A stretch of DNA of 35,146 nucleotides from Candidatus Roizmanbacteria bacterium RIFCSPHIGHO2_12_FULL_38_13 (GCA_001789555.1 MFZZ01000004.1:1-35146), one strand, 5' to 3'; shown: positions 1-5,791, numbered from the stretch's first letter. Made by a program: numbers and translations. Notes: generated by a model from the sequence alone, not told the origin.

Positions 1-50
1 GTGGTTAACTATGACATTATCATATGGGTGTAATATAATTACGATTGTTC

Positions 51-80
51 TTGACAAATATATCTTCATTCACGTATTCT
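51..80 (+). promoter_or_regulatory. Candidate sigma-70-type promoter
   Basis: TTGACA at 51-56 and TATTCT at 75-80 are separated by 18 bp, close to a consensus -35/-10 pair. Transcription would begin near 87, about 27 nt before the ATG at 114. A weaker TACAAA at 104-109 lies 4 nt before that ATG and could instead give a nearly leaderless transcript. Confidence 0.5.
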
Positions 81-113
81 AGTATTATCAGTTATTATTT
101 TTTTACAAAGTTC

Positions 114-230
114 ATGGCAAAATCTCAAAAACCTGAAGAAAGTATCATTCTTCAAGCAGGCGTTATTTTCATCATTGTTTCTGCAATCGCACTCTTTGCT
201 TACGCCTTTGCACAAAGCCCTTTCAAGTGA
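114..230 (+). CDS. Small single-pass membrane protein, unknown function
   Basis: A 38-residue protein with a polar, charged start (MAKSQKPEES) followed by one hydrophobic segment at about residues 13-32 and a short tail. It would sit in the cytoplasmic membrane with a short N-terminal segment. I chose the ATG at 114 over the in-frame ATG at 45 because a good promoter (51-80) overlaps the longer N-terminus, and the extra residues there look like translated AT-rich noise. No Shine-Dalgarno site is visible. It is followed 17 bp later by the Nudix gene, which has its own -10 box. The size and shape recall small SecE- or Sec-accessory-like tail proteins, but no motif supports a name, so I call it unknown. 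Confidence 0.55.
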   Translation: MAKSQKPEESIILQAGVIFIIVSAIALFAYAFAQSPFK

Positions 231-239
231 TGATATAAT
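231..239 (+). promoter_or_regulatory. Extended -10 promoter of the Nudix gene
   Basis: TGATATAAT is a perfect extended -10 element (TGn plus TATAAT). It ends 8 nt before the ATG at 248, so the predicted transcription start is at or within 1-2 nt of the start codon and the mRNA should be leaderless. Confidence 0.6.
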
Positions 240-247
240 AGCTTTTC

Positions 248-685
248 ATGCAAAAAAAATCTGTCATAGAAACCTCTGCAGGAGGTGTTGTATTTAAATT
301 TGTTGAGGACGTTAGACATTGGCTAGTCATTCAGCATAATAAAGCAAAACACTGGGGTTTTCCCAAAGGACATGTTGGCGACAAAGTAGATAATGAATCT
401 CTTGAAGATGCAGCTCTGCGCGAGGTAAAAGAAGAAGGCGGAATAACCGCAAAAATTATTGATCATAAACCTTTTAGAAATACTTATTTCTACACGTTAA
501 ACGGCTTTCCACGAAAAAAAACTGTGTACTATTTTTTGATGGAATACGTTTCCGGTGACACTAAAGATCATGACTGGGAGGTACAAGAAGCTAAATTTGT
601 ACCTGAAGACGATATTTTTGATGTTCTGACATATAAAAACGACAAGAAGATATTGGAAAAGGTAATTGAAAAACTAAAAAAATGA
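248..685 (+). CDS. Nudix hydrolase, Ap4A-hydrolase-like
   Basis: A 145-residue single-domain Nudix protein. The Nudix box is complete: G44-x5-E50-x7-R58-E59-V60-K61-E62-E63-G64-G65-I66, which binds Mg2+ and cleaves a nucleoside diphosphate linked to another moiety. Upstream, the TSAGGVVF strand (9-16) and the WGFPKGH segment (36-42) resemble bis(5'-nucleosyl)-tetraphosphatases of the NUDT2/MutT group; this gives a likely housecleaning role on Ap4A, oxidised dNTPs or similar substrates in the cytoplasm. The length is normal for the family. The start is supported by the extended -10 box at 231-239. The TGA stop at 683-685 shares its last base with the discriminator position of the convergent tRNA-Gly. 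Substrate cannot be fixed from sequence. Confidence 0.9.
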   Translation: MQKKSVIETSAGGVVFKFVEDVRHWLVIQHNKAKHWGFPKGHVGDKVDNESLEDAALREVKEEGGITAKIIDHKPFRNTYFYTLNGFPRKKTVYYFLMEYVSGDTKDHDWEVQEAKFVPEDDIFDVLTYKNDKKILEKVIEKLKK

Positions 686-756
686 GCGGTGGAAGGGATT
701 CGAACCCTCGACCTTCTCCTTGGCAAGGAGACATTCTACCACTGAACTACCACCGC
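685..756 (-). tRNA. tRNA-Gly (GCC)
   Basis: On the minus strand the acceptor arms GCGGTGG/CCACCGC pair fully. The anticodon stem TCTCC/GGAGA encloses loop TTGCCAA, giving anticodon GCC. The T arm contains GTTCGAATC. The discriminator is U, as usual for bacterial tRNA-Gly. The 3' CCA is not encoded. The gene is convergent with the Nudix gene and overlaps its stop codon by one base. Confidence 0.95.
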
Positions 757-842
757 AATTTAGACTACAGACTTTAGTCGTTGGTCTTTAGACTTAAATA
801 TTTTACCTAATGTCTAACGACTAATGACCATCGACTATTTTG
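757..842 (-). repeat. Imperfect inverted repeat in the tRNA spacer
   Basis: The spacer between tRNA-Phe and tRNA-Gly is built from recurring GACTA/TAGTC words. The left part (AGTCGTTGGTCTTTAGAC) is roughly complementary to the right part (GTCTAA... GACC..CGACT) with a small insertion, so a long imperfect hairpin could form. It may act as a processing or termination structure, or be a low-complexity repeat. There is no gene here. Confidence 0.4.
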
Positions 843-915
843 TGCCGAGAGCGTGAGTCGAACACGCATCTGAGGTTTTTCAGACCACCGCCGTGACCAC
901 CTTGGCTATCTCGGC
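843..915 (-). tRNA. tRNA-Phe (GAA)
   Basis: Acceptor arms GCCGAGA/TCTCGGC pair fully. The anticodon loop CTGAAAA gives anticodon GAA. The T arm is GCGTG-TTCGACT-CACGC and the discriminator is A. The anticodon stem GTGGT/ACCTC has one T-T mismatch at its second pair, which is unusual. The CCA is not encoded. The first 14 nt of this gene, less the discriminator side, occur again at 1014-1027. Confidence 0.9.
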
Positions 916-976
916 TTTAACTATAAAGTTATCTTAACTATATCCAAATAAATTGACTGCTTGAGTTTACCTTTCA

Positions 977-1013
977 CCCGCCGTAGTCCCAAAATCATCT
1001 GGACGAAGGAGGG
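977..1013. repeat. Imperfect palindrome (37 bp)
   Basis: CCCGCCGTAGTCC (977-989) and GGACGAAGGAGGG (1001-1013) are inverted repeats matching at 10 of 13 positions around an 11-nt loop. It is richer in GC than its surroundings. It abuts a duplicated tRNA-Phe end, so it looks like a mobile palindromic element or the scar of a rearrangement rather than a plain terminator. Confidence 0.5.
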
Positions 1014-1027
1014 TTGGCTATCTCGGC
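1014..1027 (-). pseudogene. Duplicated 5' end of tRNA-Phe
   Basis: These 14 bases are identical to 902-915, the 5' end of tRNA-Phe (acceptor strand plus the start of the D arm). The rest of the tRNA is missing and replaced by the palindrome at 977-1013, so this piece cannot form a tRNA. It lies just downstream of an extended -10 box. Confidence 0.6.
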
Positions 1028-1037
1028 AATACGCACA

Positions 1038-1046
1038 ATTATATCA
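1038..1046 (-). promoter_or_regulatory. Extended -10 box between tRNA-Ile and tRNA-Phe
   Basis: The minus strand reads TGATATAAT here, with a predicted start near 1031, four bases before the duplicated tRNA-Phe end. The same bases lie in the loop of a 7-bp inverted repeat, CGCACAA (1032-1038) with TTGTGCG (1048-1054), whose right arm is the 3' end of tRNA-Ile. It may be the original tRNA-Phe promoter, now separated from the intact gene. Confidence 0.45.
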
Positions 1047-1050
1047 TTTG

Positions 1051-1122
1051 TGCGCCTGCTTGGATTCGAACCAAGGACATCTACTTTATAAGAGTAGCGC
1101 TCTACCACTGAGCTACGGGCGC
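1051..1122 (-). tRNA. tRNA-Ile (UAU)
   Basis: Minus-strand cloverleaf: acceptor GCGCCCG/CAGGCGC (one C-A mismatch at the sixth pair), D arm GCTC...GAGC, anticodon stem CTACT/AGTAG with loop CTTATAA giving anticodon UAU, T arm CTTGG-TTCGAAT-CCAAG, discriminator A. It reads AUA. Most bacteria read AUA with a CAU tRNA carrying lysidine, so this is a less common solution. CCA is not encoded. Confidence 0.9.
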
Positions 1123-1138
1123 GATATGGATAATCGAA

Positions 1139-1144
1139 ATTATA
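1139..1144 (-). promoter_or_regulatory. -10 box for tRNA-Ile
   Basis: The minus strand reads TATAAT, ending 16 bases before the tRNA-Ile 5' end, so transcription would begin about 10 nt upstream of the mature tRNA. No convincing -35 is seen. It lies in the 89-bp gap between the small membrane-protein gene and the tRNA. Confidence 0.45.
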
Positions 1145-1211
1145 ATATAAGGGACATAAAGAAGAAAGCTGTATCACAGTTAATACTCGATTTTGCAGAG
1201 CGAAAATGTAA

Positions 1212-1463
1212 TTACTTTTCCATAGCCGGACTTTCTTTAATCATGACTTCATCTTCAACCATTGTTGGTGTCAATTGAAATTCTTCTTCGTCCCCTTGCA
1301 ATTCTTTGACTTGGAAAAAACCTTCAGAAACCATCGCTTTAAGCTGCATCATCTGTCTATAAAGATAGTATTCTCCGGCAGCAAGCATAACAAATCCAAG
1401 TACAGAAACTGTCACAATCGTCATCATGTGTTTTCTAATATAAACCATAATTTGGTCATTCAT
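1212..1463 (-). CDS. Small membrane protein, unknown function
   Basis: An 83-residue protein with one membrane helix at about residues 14-31, followed by a charged region (VSEGFFQVKELQ) and an acidic tail ending in KESPAMEK. The topology is probably N-in with the acidic tail outside, but this is inference. The start is unusually well supported: AGGTGA, a Shine-Dalgarno-like site, lies about 7 nt upstream of the ATG, and an extended -10 box at 1510-1518 predicts a leader of about 40 nt. This contrasts with the many leaderless genes in the window. I do not recognise a family. Confidence 0.65.
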   Translation of the reverse strand: MNDQIMVYIRKHMMTIVTVSVLGFVMLAAGEYYLYRQMMQLKAMVSEGFFQVKELQGDEEEFQLTPTMVEDEVMIKESPAMEK

Positions 1464-1509
1464 AATTTATCACCTGCCCTTGTTAGGAACAATAAGGTAT
1501 CTAAGTATA

Positions 1510-1539
1510 TGTATAGCAGAAAACATGGAGATTAATCAA
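1510..1539 (-). promoter_or_regulatory. Promoter of the 83-residue membrane protein
   Basis: The minus strand carries TGCTATACA (1518-1510, extended -10) with a possible -35 TTGATT at 1539-1534, an 18-bp spacer. The predicted start near 1503 leaves a leader of about 40 nt that contains the AGGTGA ribosome-binding site. Confidence 0.5.
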
Positions 1540-1635
1540 GTTGCGAGCAAAAAAATGCATTCGATTATCCTATTTTCTAACTAATAGTAATAGATTTTTC
1601 CATTATTATTGAAATTGGATATGTAATAATAAACT

Positions 1636-2130
1636 ATGACTAATATCAAAAAATCGATTTATCTTTATGATGTTGCAGGAGCAATTATAGCTACCTTTTT
1701 TCTTGCTCCTCTAGTAAGTGTTGCTTGGAATGCTATTGTGGTTTTTATTTTACTTTATTTGTTTAAGAAAATAAAAACCACTCAATATATTTGGGGTGTC
1801 ATTCTAATTTCAATTGGAGGTGCGATACTAGACTTCATGACTTATATTTTACCAATAAATTTTTTTCTGGAATATCTTAATAACAAACATTTCAATGATT
1901 ATTTTGCAGCAAATCCTAACGGGACATTACCGGATATGGTATATCCCTCTAATTTTGGTCTTTATTTTATGATTCTTCCTATAGTATCTATTGGATTTTT
2001 TAATTACTACATGGGGAGAGGTTATTTTAAATTGAACAAAAAGCAGTCAATGATTTTTGCTCTAACAATGGGATTAATAACAGCTCCTTGGATTTTATAT
2101 TTGTATTCTTACGGACCAAATTACAAATAA
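1636..2130 (+). CDS. Polytopic membrane protein, unknown function
   Basis: A 164-residue protein with about five hydrophobic segments: roughly residues 11-30, 32-45, 51-75, 108-126 and 139-157. Short charged loops (KKIKTT, KLNKKQ) fit positive-inside cytoplasmic loops. A longer polar loop around residues 80-105 has a N-x-D and P-rich stretch but no motif I can tie to a family. Upstream, TGTAATAAT at 1622-1630 resembles an extended -10 box 5 nt from the ATG, consistent with a leaderless mRNA. It is convergent with the minus-strand tRNA-Ala, 8 bp away. Function unknown. Confidence 0.7.
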   Translation: MTNIKKSIYLYDVAGAIIATFFLAPLVSVAWNAIVVFILLYLFKKIKTTQYIWGVILISIGGAILDFMTYILPINFFLEYLNNKHFNDYFAANPNGTLPDMVYPSNFGLYFMILPIVSIGFFNYYMGRGYFKLNKKQSMIFALTMGLITAPWILYLYSYGPNYK

Positions 2131-2138
2131 TTGGAAGA

Positions 2139-2212
2139 TGGTGGACCGTAGGAGAATCGAACTCCTGTCCCCGCAATGCGAATGCGATGCATTACCACTG
2201 TGCTAACGGCCC
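2139..2212 (-). tRNA. tRNA-Ala (CGC)
   Basis: Acceptor GGGCCGT/ACGGTCC includes the G3-U70 wobble pair, the classic alanine identity element. The anticodon stem TCGCA/TGCGG encloses loop TTCGCAT, giving anticodon CGC, which reads GCG. The T arm is AGGAG-TTCGATT-CTCCT and the discriminator is A. The 3' CCA is encoded (2139-2141), alone among the five tRNAs here. It follows tRNA-Arg after 5 bp on the same strand. Confidence 0.95.
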
Positions 2213-2217
2213 GATTG

Positions 2218-2291
2218 TGCGCCCGAGAGGATTTGAACCTCCAACCTTCGGGTTCGGAACCCGATGCTCAATCCAGTTAAGCTACGGGTGC
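2218..2291 (-). tRNA. tRNA-Arg (CCG)
   Basis: Acceptor GCACCCG/CGGGCGC has one A-C mismatch at the third pair. The anticodon stem TCGGG/CCCGA with loop TTCCGAA gives anticodon CCG, which reads CGG. The D loop has the A that follows GG, typical of arginine tRNAs. T arm GGAGG-TTCAAAT-CCTCT, discriminator A, CCA not encoded. It begins only 3 bp after the uppP stop, so it may be cut from a uppP-tRNA transcript. Confidence 0.92.
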
Positions 2292-2294
2292 TAC

Positions 2295-3074
2295 TTAGAT
2301 TAGGAGGAGTAGAAGTATTATACCAATAATGATGCGGTACCAACCAAAAAATGAAAGCGAATTTTTTTGTAGAAATCCAATCAGCCATTTTACTCCGATA
2401 TAAGCACTGACAAAAGCGACGACAAACCCGATGATCAATAATCCAAGATAATTGCTGCTGCCAGAAACAACGTCCCTCATTTTATAAAAATCATAGACAG
2501 ATGCGGCAAGTATGGTCGGCACAGACAACATAAATGAATATTTGGCCGCTTCACTCCTTTTATACCCAAAACCCATCATGCCGACTATGACCGCACCTGC
2601 TCTTGAGACTCCTGGGAAAACCGCCAAAGACTGGATGAGACCCATTAATATTGCCTGACGGTATGTTAATTTTTTTAAATCCAGATCGATCTTCAGCCAT
2701 TTTTTTTGAATTAAATACTCAACAATCAAAAAAACTACACCGATAACTATAAAAGCAATCGTAATCGTTTGAGTGCTTTCAAAGAACACGCCCTTGATGA
2801 TTTTATACATGAGAAACCCGACAAGTGCTGTTGGAATAAAAGACAAAATTAATTTAATAATAAGTTGCCTGTCCTTCATAACTTCCTTAAAATAAAGAAA
2901 AATTACTGCAAGCACTGCTCCACCCTGAATAAAAACTTCAAATAATTTTGTGAAATCGCTCTGCGTGAGACCTAAAAATTTACTTGTCCAGATAAGATGA
3001 AATGTAGATGAAACCGGAAGGAATTCGGTGATGCCTTCGACAATGCCAAAAATTATGGATTGGAGAATGTTCAT
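2295..3074 (-). CDS. uppP: Undecaprenyl-diphosphatase UppP (BacA family)
   Basis: A 259-residue polytopic membrane enzyme that removes a phosphate from undecaprenyl diphosphate, recycling the lipid carrier for peptidoglycan and surface glycans. Both family signatures are present: E13-G-I-T-E17-F-L-P-V-S-S-T-F-H26 near the N-terminus, with the acidic pair, serine and histidine expected at the active site, and P154-G-V-S-R158-A-G160 later. Two positions differ from the usual form: F25 replaces the common Gly before His, and A159 replaces the common Ser after Arg. Length matches the family (about 260-280). It starts 3 bp after the upstream gene and has no Shine-Dalgarno site, so it is probably the second gene of a two-gene operon. 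It fits the glycan island further downstream. Confidence 0.95.
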   Translation of the reverse strand: MNILQSIIFGIVEGITEFLPVSSTFHLIWTSKFLGLTQSDFTKLFEVFIQGGAVLAVIFLYFKEVMKDRQLIIKLILSFIPTALVGFLMYKIIKGVFFESTQTITIAFIVIGVVFLIVEYLIQKKWLKIDLDLKKLTYRQAILMGLIQSLAVFPGVSRAGAVIVGMMGFGYKRSEAAKYSFMLSVPTILAASVYDFYKMRDVVSGSSNYLGLLIIGFVVAFVSAYIGVKWLIGFLQKNSLSFFGWYRIIIGIILLLLLI

Positions 3075-3077
3075 AAT

Positions 3078-3572
3078 TTAGAGGTGTATATTTGGAAACT
3101 CTTCAAGAATTTTCTTTCTTATTTTTTCACCGCTTTCTATATAAAAATTCATATCTCCGTTAACTCTTTCAAATCTTTCGACCTTTTCTCCACCCTTATC
3201 AATCGCATACATGAAACCTTGATGTTTTCTACCTTTTTCATCTTCAATCTCGACGCCTTCTTTTCTGTACCAAGTAGGGTATCGTTCATAATTATCCAAA
3301 ATTAATTCTTGTGAAGTAGTGATTTCATATGCTTTACCAGTGATTGCGTCATTGGGTTGAACTGATTTTTTTGCAAAAAGAAACGAAAAATTTTTCATAT
3401 CCCTATTTTCTGATAATTCTTTTCTGATAACTTCTGGCGCATCTTTTTCCGTACCCTTAAAAATAGAGTACCCTTTTACCGATGCCAAAAAGTGTCGGGG
3501 GACTTTTCCTAATAGTGAAGAAATAATTGAAGGTTCGTACAATGTCCCAAATGTAAAAACTAATCTTTTCAT
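3078..3572 (-). CDS. Gamma-glutamylcyclotransferase-like (AIG2-like) protein
   Basis: A 164-residue protein with the AIG2/GGCT layout. The N-terminal strand and loop FTFGTLYEPS (6-15) match the family's YG(S/T)L substrate-binding turn, with F in place of Y. Further on, LDNYERYPTWYRKEG (92-106) matches the LDxYEG...YxR block, where E96 is the likely catalytic acid. GGCT enzymes release 5-oxoproline from gamma-glutamyl peptides or amines, but the fold is shared by many proteins of other substrates, so the reaction is not certain. It is the first gene before uppP. Promoter: minus-strand TGATACAAT (3587-3579) ends 6 nt before the ATG, so the mRNA should be leaderless. Confidence 0.8.
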   Translation of the reverse strand: MKRLVFTFGTLYEPSIISSLLGKVPRHFLASVKGYSIFKGTEKDAPEVIRKELSENRDMKNFSFLFAKKSVQPNDAITGKAYEITTSQELILDNYERYPTWYRKEGVEIEDEKGRKHQGFMYAIDKGGEKVERFERVNGDMNFYIESGEKIRKKILEEFPNIHL

Positions 3573-3578
3573 AAAGAT

Positions 3579-3604
3579 ATTGTATCACTATCTCATGCTA
3601 TAAT
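3579..3604. promoter_or_regulatory. Back-to-back extended -10 promoters
   Basis: The 38-bp gap between divergent genes holds one extended -10 on each strand: TGATACAAT on the minus strand (3587-3579) and TGCTATAAT on the plus strand (3596-3604). Each ends 6 nt from its gene's ATG, so both mRNAs should be leaderless. Confidence 0.65.
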
Positions 3605-3610
3605 TAATCG

Positions 3611-4771
3611 ATGAAAATCGCATTAGTGCACGATCAGCTTCAGGAGTTTGGCGGCGCCGAACGGGTACTTGTTGCGCTAAAAAAAATCTTCCCTGAGGCC
3701 GATGTTTATACCTCATTCTACAATCCGGATAGCCTGGGAATGCATGCTAAGAAATTCGAGGGCTGGAAAATCTACACATCATGGGCAGACAAAGTGCCTT
3801 TTCTGAAAAAACTATACTCTCCACTTCGATTTATAACACCATATATATGGGAGTCATTTAATTTCAATAACTACGATTTAGTCATCTCTTCTGCCGGATC
3901 ATATATGTGCAAAGGCGTGATCACTTTGCCCAAAACCAAACACATCTGTTATCTCCATCACCCACCGCGTTATCTTTATGGATATGAAACAGCGATCGAA
4001 TGGCAAAGGTACTGGCCTATCCGAGTTTATGCAAATATTATCAATAAGCCACTTCGAAAATGGGATTATCTTTCATCACAGAGAGTCGATCATTTTATAG
4101 CAAACTCCGAGGAGACAAAAAAACGCATTCAGAAATTTTACCGCCGTGATGCAAAGGTGATCTACCCACCGGTGACTATTCCTGATGAATTCAAACTTGT
4201 CATCCCCGACTCCGATCGGGGATCCAGTAAAAATCTGGATTTCCTCTTTCGTGGGAATGACACTAACTACTATATCACCACCTCCCGCCTTGCTCGAGCA
4301 AAACACGTCGAAGTACTTATAAAAGCCGCAAACAAAGAAAAATTTAATCTTAAAATAATTGGCACTGGACGCGATGAAGAATTTTTGAAAAGTATTGCCG
4401 GAAAAAATGTCGAGTTCCTTTCAAATTTAAAAGATGAAGAATTTAAAGAAGTTTATAAAAATGCCAAAGCATTTCTTTTTGCCTCGGTTGACGAGGAGTT
4501 TGGCATCGCGCCTGTTGAGGCGATGGGATACGGTATTCCAGTGATTGCTTATGCGTCTGGCGGCGTGAAAGAAACTGTGATTGACGCTAAAAACGGATAT
4601 TTGTATGACGAGCTTAATGAAAACTCACTTATCAATAAAATAAAAATGCTTAATGCGCTTTCTAAAAACGAGTACTTAACTATGAGAAACAATGCCCGAA
4701 GTTCTGCGGAAAAATATACTTTTGATATTTTTAAGGAAAATATTGTAAATTTCACCCGATCACTAAAATAA
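3611..4771 (+). CDS. Family 4 glycosyltransferase with in-frame repeat insertion
   Basis: A 386-residue GT-B enzyme, expected to be cytoplasmic or membrane-associated and to transfer a sugar from a nucleotide donor. N-terminal domain: the glycine turn GGAER (14-18) and the HICYLHHPPRYLYG block (111-124). C-terminal domain: TTSRL (223-227) and the E295-x7-E303 motif inside DEEFGIAPVEAMG, the donor-binding signature of GT4. Residues 197-217 are encoded by a 63-bp palindromic repeat (4199-4261) that lands in the interdomain linker and keeps frame, so the enzyme can plausibly still fold. The start is supported by an extended -10 box ending 6 nt before the ATG. The partner glycan is unknown; mannosyl- or rhamnosyltransferase are possible. 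Confidence 0.9.
   Translation: MKIALVHDQLQEFGGAERVLVALKKIFPEADVYTSFYNPDSLGMHAKKFEGWKIYTSWADKVPFLKKLYSPLRFITPYIWESFNFNNYDLVISSAGSYMCKGVITLPKTKHICYLHHPPRYLYGYETAIEWQRYWPIRVYANIINKPLRKWDYLSSQRVDHFIANSEETKKRIQKFYRRDAKVIYPPVTIPDEFKLVIPDSDRGSSKNLDFLFRGNDTNYYITTSRLARAKHVEVLIKAANKEKFNLKIIGTGRDEEFLKSIAGKNVEFLSNLKDEEFKEVYKNAKAFLFASVDEEFGIAPVEAMGYGIPVIAYASGGVKETVIDAKNGYLYDELNENSLINKIKMLNALSKNEYLTMRNNARSSAEKYTFDIFKENIVNFTRSLK
4199..4261. repeat. Palindromic repeat inserted in frame within a GT4 gene
   Basis: This 63-bp element starts GTCATCCCC and ends GGGAATGAC (inverted, one mismatch). Inside are a perfect 8-bp stem ATCCCCGA/TCGGGGAT with 6-nt loop and a 6-bp stem ATCCAG/CTGGAT. The same GTCAT-type ends occur in the repeats at 5689 and 7004. 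Its length is exactly 21 codons and it has no stop in the gene's frame. Confidence 0.8.
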
Positions 4772-4805
4772 ATCCTTCGTGCTTTATGTTTTATAAAAAA
4801 TATTT

Positions 4806-4837
4806 CAAGTTTCAAGTTATAAGTTACGAGTTGCGAG
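4806..4837. repeat. AAGTT/GAGTT direct-repeat tract
   Basis: The gap before mutM contains near-repeats of the word (C/T)AAGTT, ending GAGTTGCGAG. A similar AAGTTGCGAG occurs at 1539-1548. It is low-complexity sequence with no clear function. No strong promoter or ribosome-binding site is seen for mutM in this 69-bp gap. Confidence 0.4.
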
Positions 4838-4840
4838 AAT

Positions 4841-5680
4841 ATGCCCGAACTACCTGAAGTCGAATCAATCCGAATGTACCTATCGGCTAATATTGTCGGG
4901 AAAACTTTGCAAGGGGTTGAAATCCTTGAGAAAAAAATGTTTTTTGGTGATCCGAAAAAAATCACCGGTAAAAAAATCATCGCCATACTTCGCAGCGGCA
5001 AAGTACTCACAATACAGTTTGAAAATAAACTTTATCTGAGTACACATCTAAAGCTTTCCGGACAGATTTTATATTCGCCAGATAAAAATAAGCCGATATT
5101 TAAAAATACTATTCCGCGAGCAAACACCAACAAAATGCCCGGTAAAACAACAAGAATAATTTTGAACTTTGATGATGATTCGGTAATTTATTTTAATGAT
5201 CTTCGAAAATTCGGCTGGATGAAACTTTCTGACAAACCAGCACATGCAAAAGGCACGGATGTTTTATCCAAAGATTTTACTTTTAAATACTTTGAAAAAG
5301 CGATTGCTAAAACTGCTCGGCCAATAAAAGTTGTGATCATGGATCAGGAAAGAATGGCGGGAATTGGAAATATTTACGCAAATGATGCTTTGTGGCTCGC
5401 GAAAATCCATCCTGCAAGAAAATGTAATACTCTAACTTTGCAAGAAAAAAAAATTCTTTACCGATCCATCTTAGATACAATCAAAGAAGGACTAAAATAT
5501 AAAGGCTCATCTGCCCATGATGAACTTTATTTATTACCCGATAGTTCAAAAGGTTCATATCAAAATCACTTCAAAGCTTATCATCAACATGGAACTCCAT
5601 GTAAACGCTGTAAAACGATCATGAAGCGTATGGAACTCGGCGGAAGAGGGACTTTCTTTTGTCCACACTGTCAGAAATGA
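4841..5680 (+). CDS. mutM: Formamidopyrimidine-DNA glycosylase
   Basis: A 279-residue base-excision repair enzyme that removes 8-oxoguanine and formamidopyrimidines and nicks the abasic site. The N-terminus is PELPEVE: after Met removal, P2 is the Schiff-base nucleophile and E3 the acid. K54 in RSGK matches the conserved catalytic lysine, and HLKLSGQ (69-75) is the usual core block. The helix-two-turn-helix segment reads MAGIGNIYANDALW. The C-terminal zinc finger is intact (C254-x2-C257, C274-x2-C277) with R269 in the beta-hairpin. Length is standard. It follows the GT4 gene by 69 bp on the same strand and converges on the MacAB-type operon across a palindromic repeat. Confidence 0.97.
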   Translation: MPELPEVESIRMYLSANIVGKTLQGVEILEKKMFFGDPKKITGKKIIAILRSGKVLTIQFENKLYLSTHLKLSGQILYSPDKNKPIFKNTIPRANTNKMPGKTTRIILNFDDDSVIYFNDLRKFGWMKLSDKPAHAKGTDVLSKDFTFKYFEKAIAKTARPIKVVIMDQERMAGIGNIYANDALWLAKIHPARKCNTLTLQEKKILYRSILDTIKEGLKYKGSSAHDELYLLPDSSKGSYQNHFKAYHQHGTPCKRCKTIMKRMELGGRGTFFCPHCQK

Positions 5681-5688
5681 AAATAATC

Positions 5689-5791
5689 GTCATCCCGAAT
5701 TTATTTCGGGATCTAGATGCTGAAACAAGCCTGTCCTGAAGAGGAGATGCCGAAACTAGTTCGGCATGACGAGTTCAGGATTCAGCATGAC
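5689..5791. repeat. Compound nested palindromic repeat between mutM and macB-like gene
   Basis: It starts with GTCATCCCGAA and ends with CAGCATGAC. First a perfect 8-bp hairpin, ATCCCGAA/TTCGGGAT with loop TTTAT. Then three stems nested like brackets: ATGCTGAA...TTCAGCAT outermost, TCCTGAA...TTCAGGA inside it, and ATGCCGAA/TTCGGCAT in the centre. It lies between two convergent genes, so it could also end transcription from both sides, though no U-run is present. Confidence 0.75.

Noticed and set aside
1-44. Possible 3' end of an upstream gene (one frame ends in TAA at 31-33)
   Set aside because: Only ten codons are visible and the other frames are also open for a while, so nothing can be claimed.
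757-842. Possible CRISPR-like repeat spacing
   Set aside because: The repeated words are short, irregular and inverted, with no regular spacers and no cas genes nearby.
961-1278. Plus-strand reading frame of 105 codons
   Set aside because: It runs antisense through tRNA-Ile, the duplicated tRNA-Phe end and the palindrome, and into the antisense of the 83-residue gene. Its protein has no coherent pattern.
2088-2303. Plus-strand reading frame of 71 codons
   Set aside because: It covers tRNA-Ala and tRNA-Arg in antisense; the open frame is a by-product of the tRNA sequences.
248-5680. Alternative genetic code (UGA read as Gly or Trp)
   Set aside because: UGA ends the Nudix and mutM genes exactly at family-length C-termini, so UGA is a stop here.
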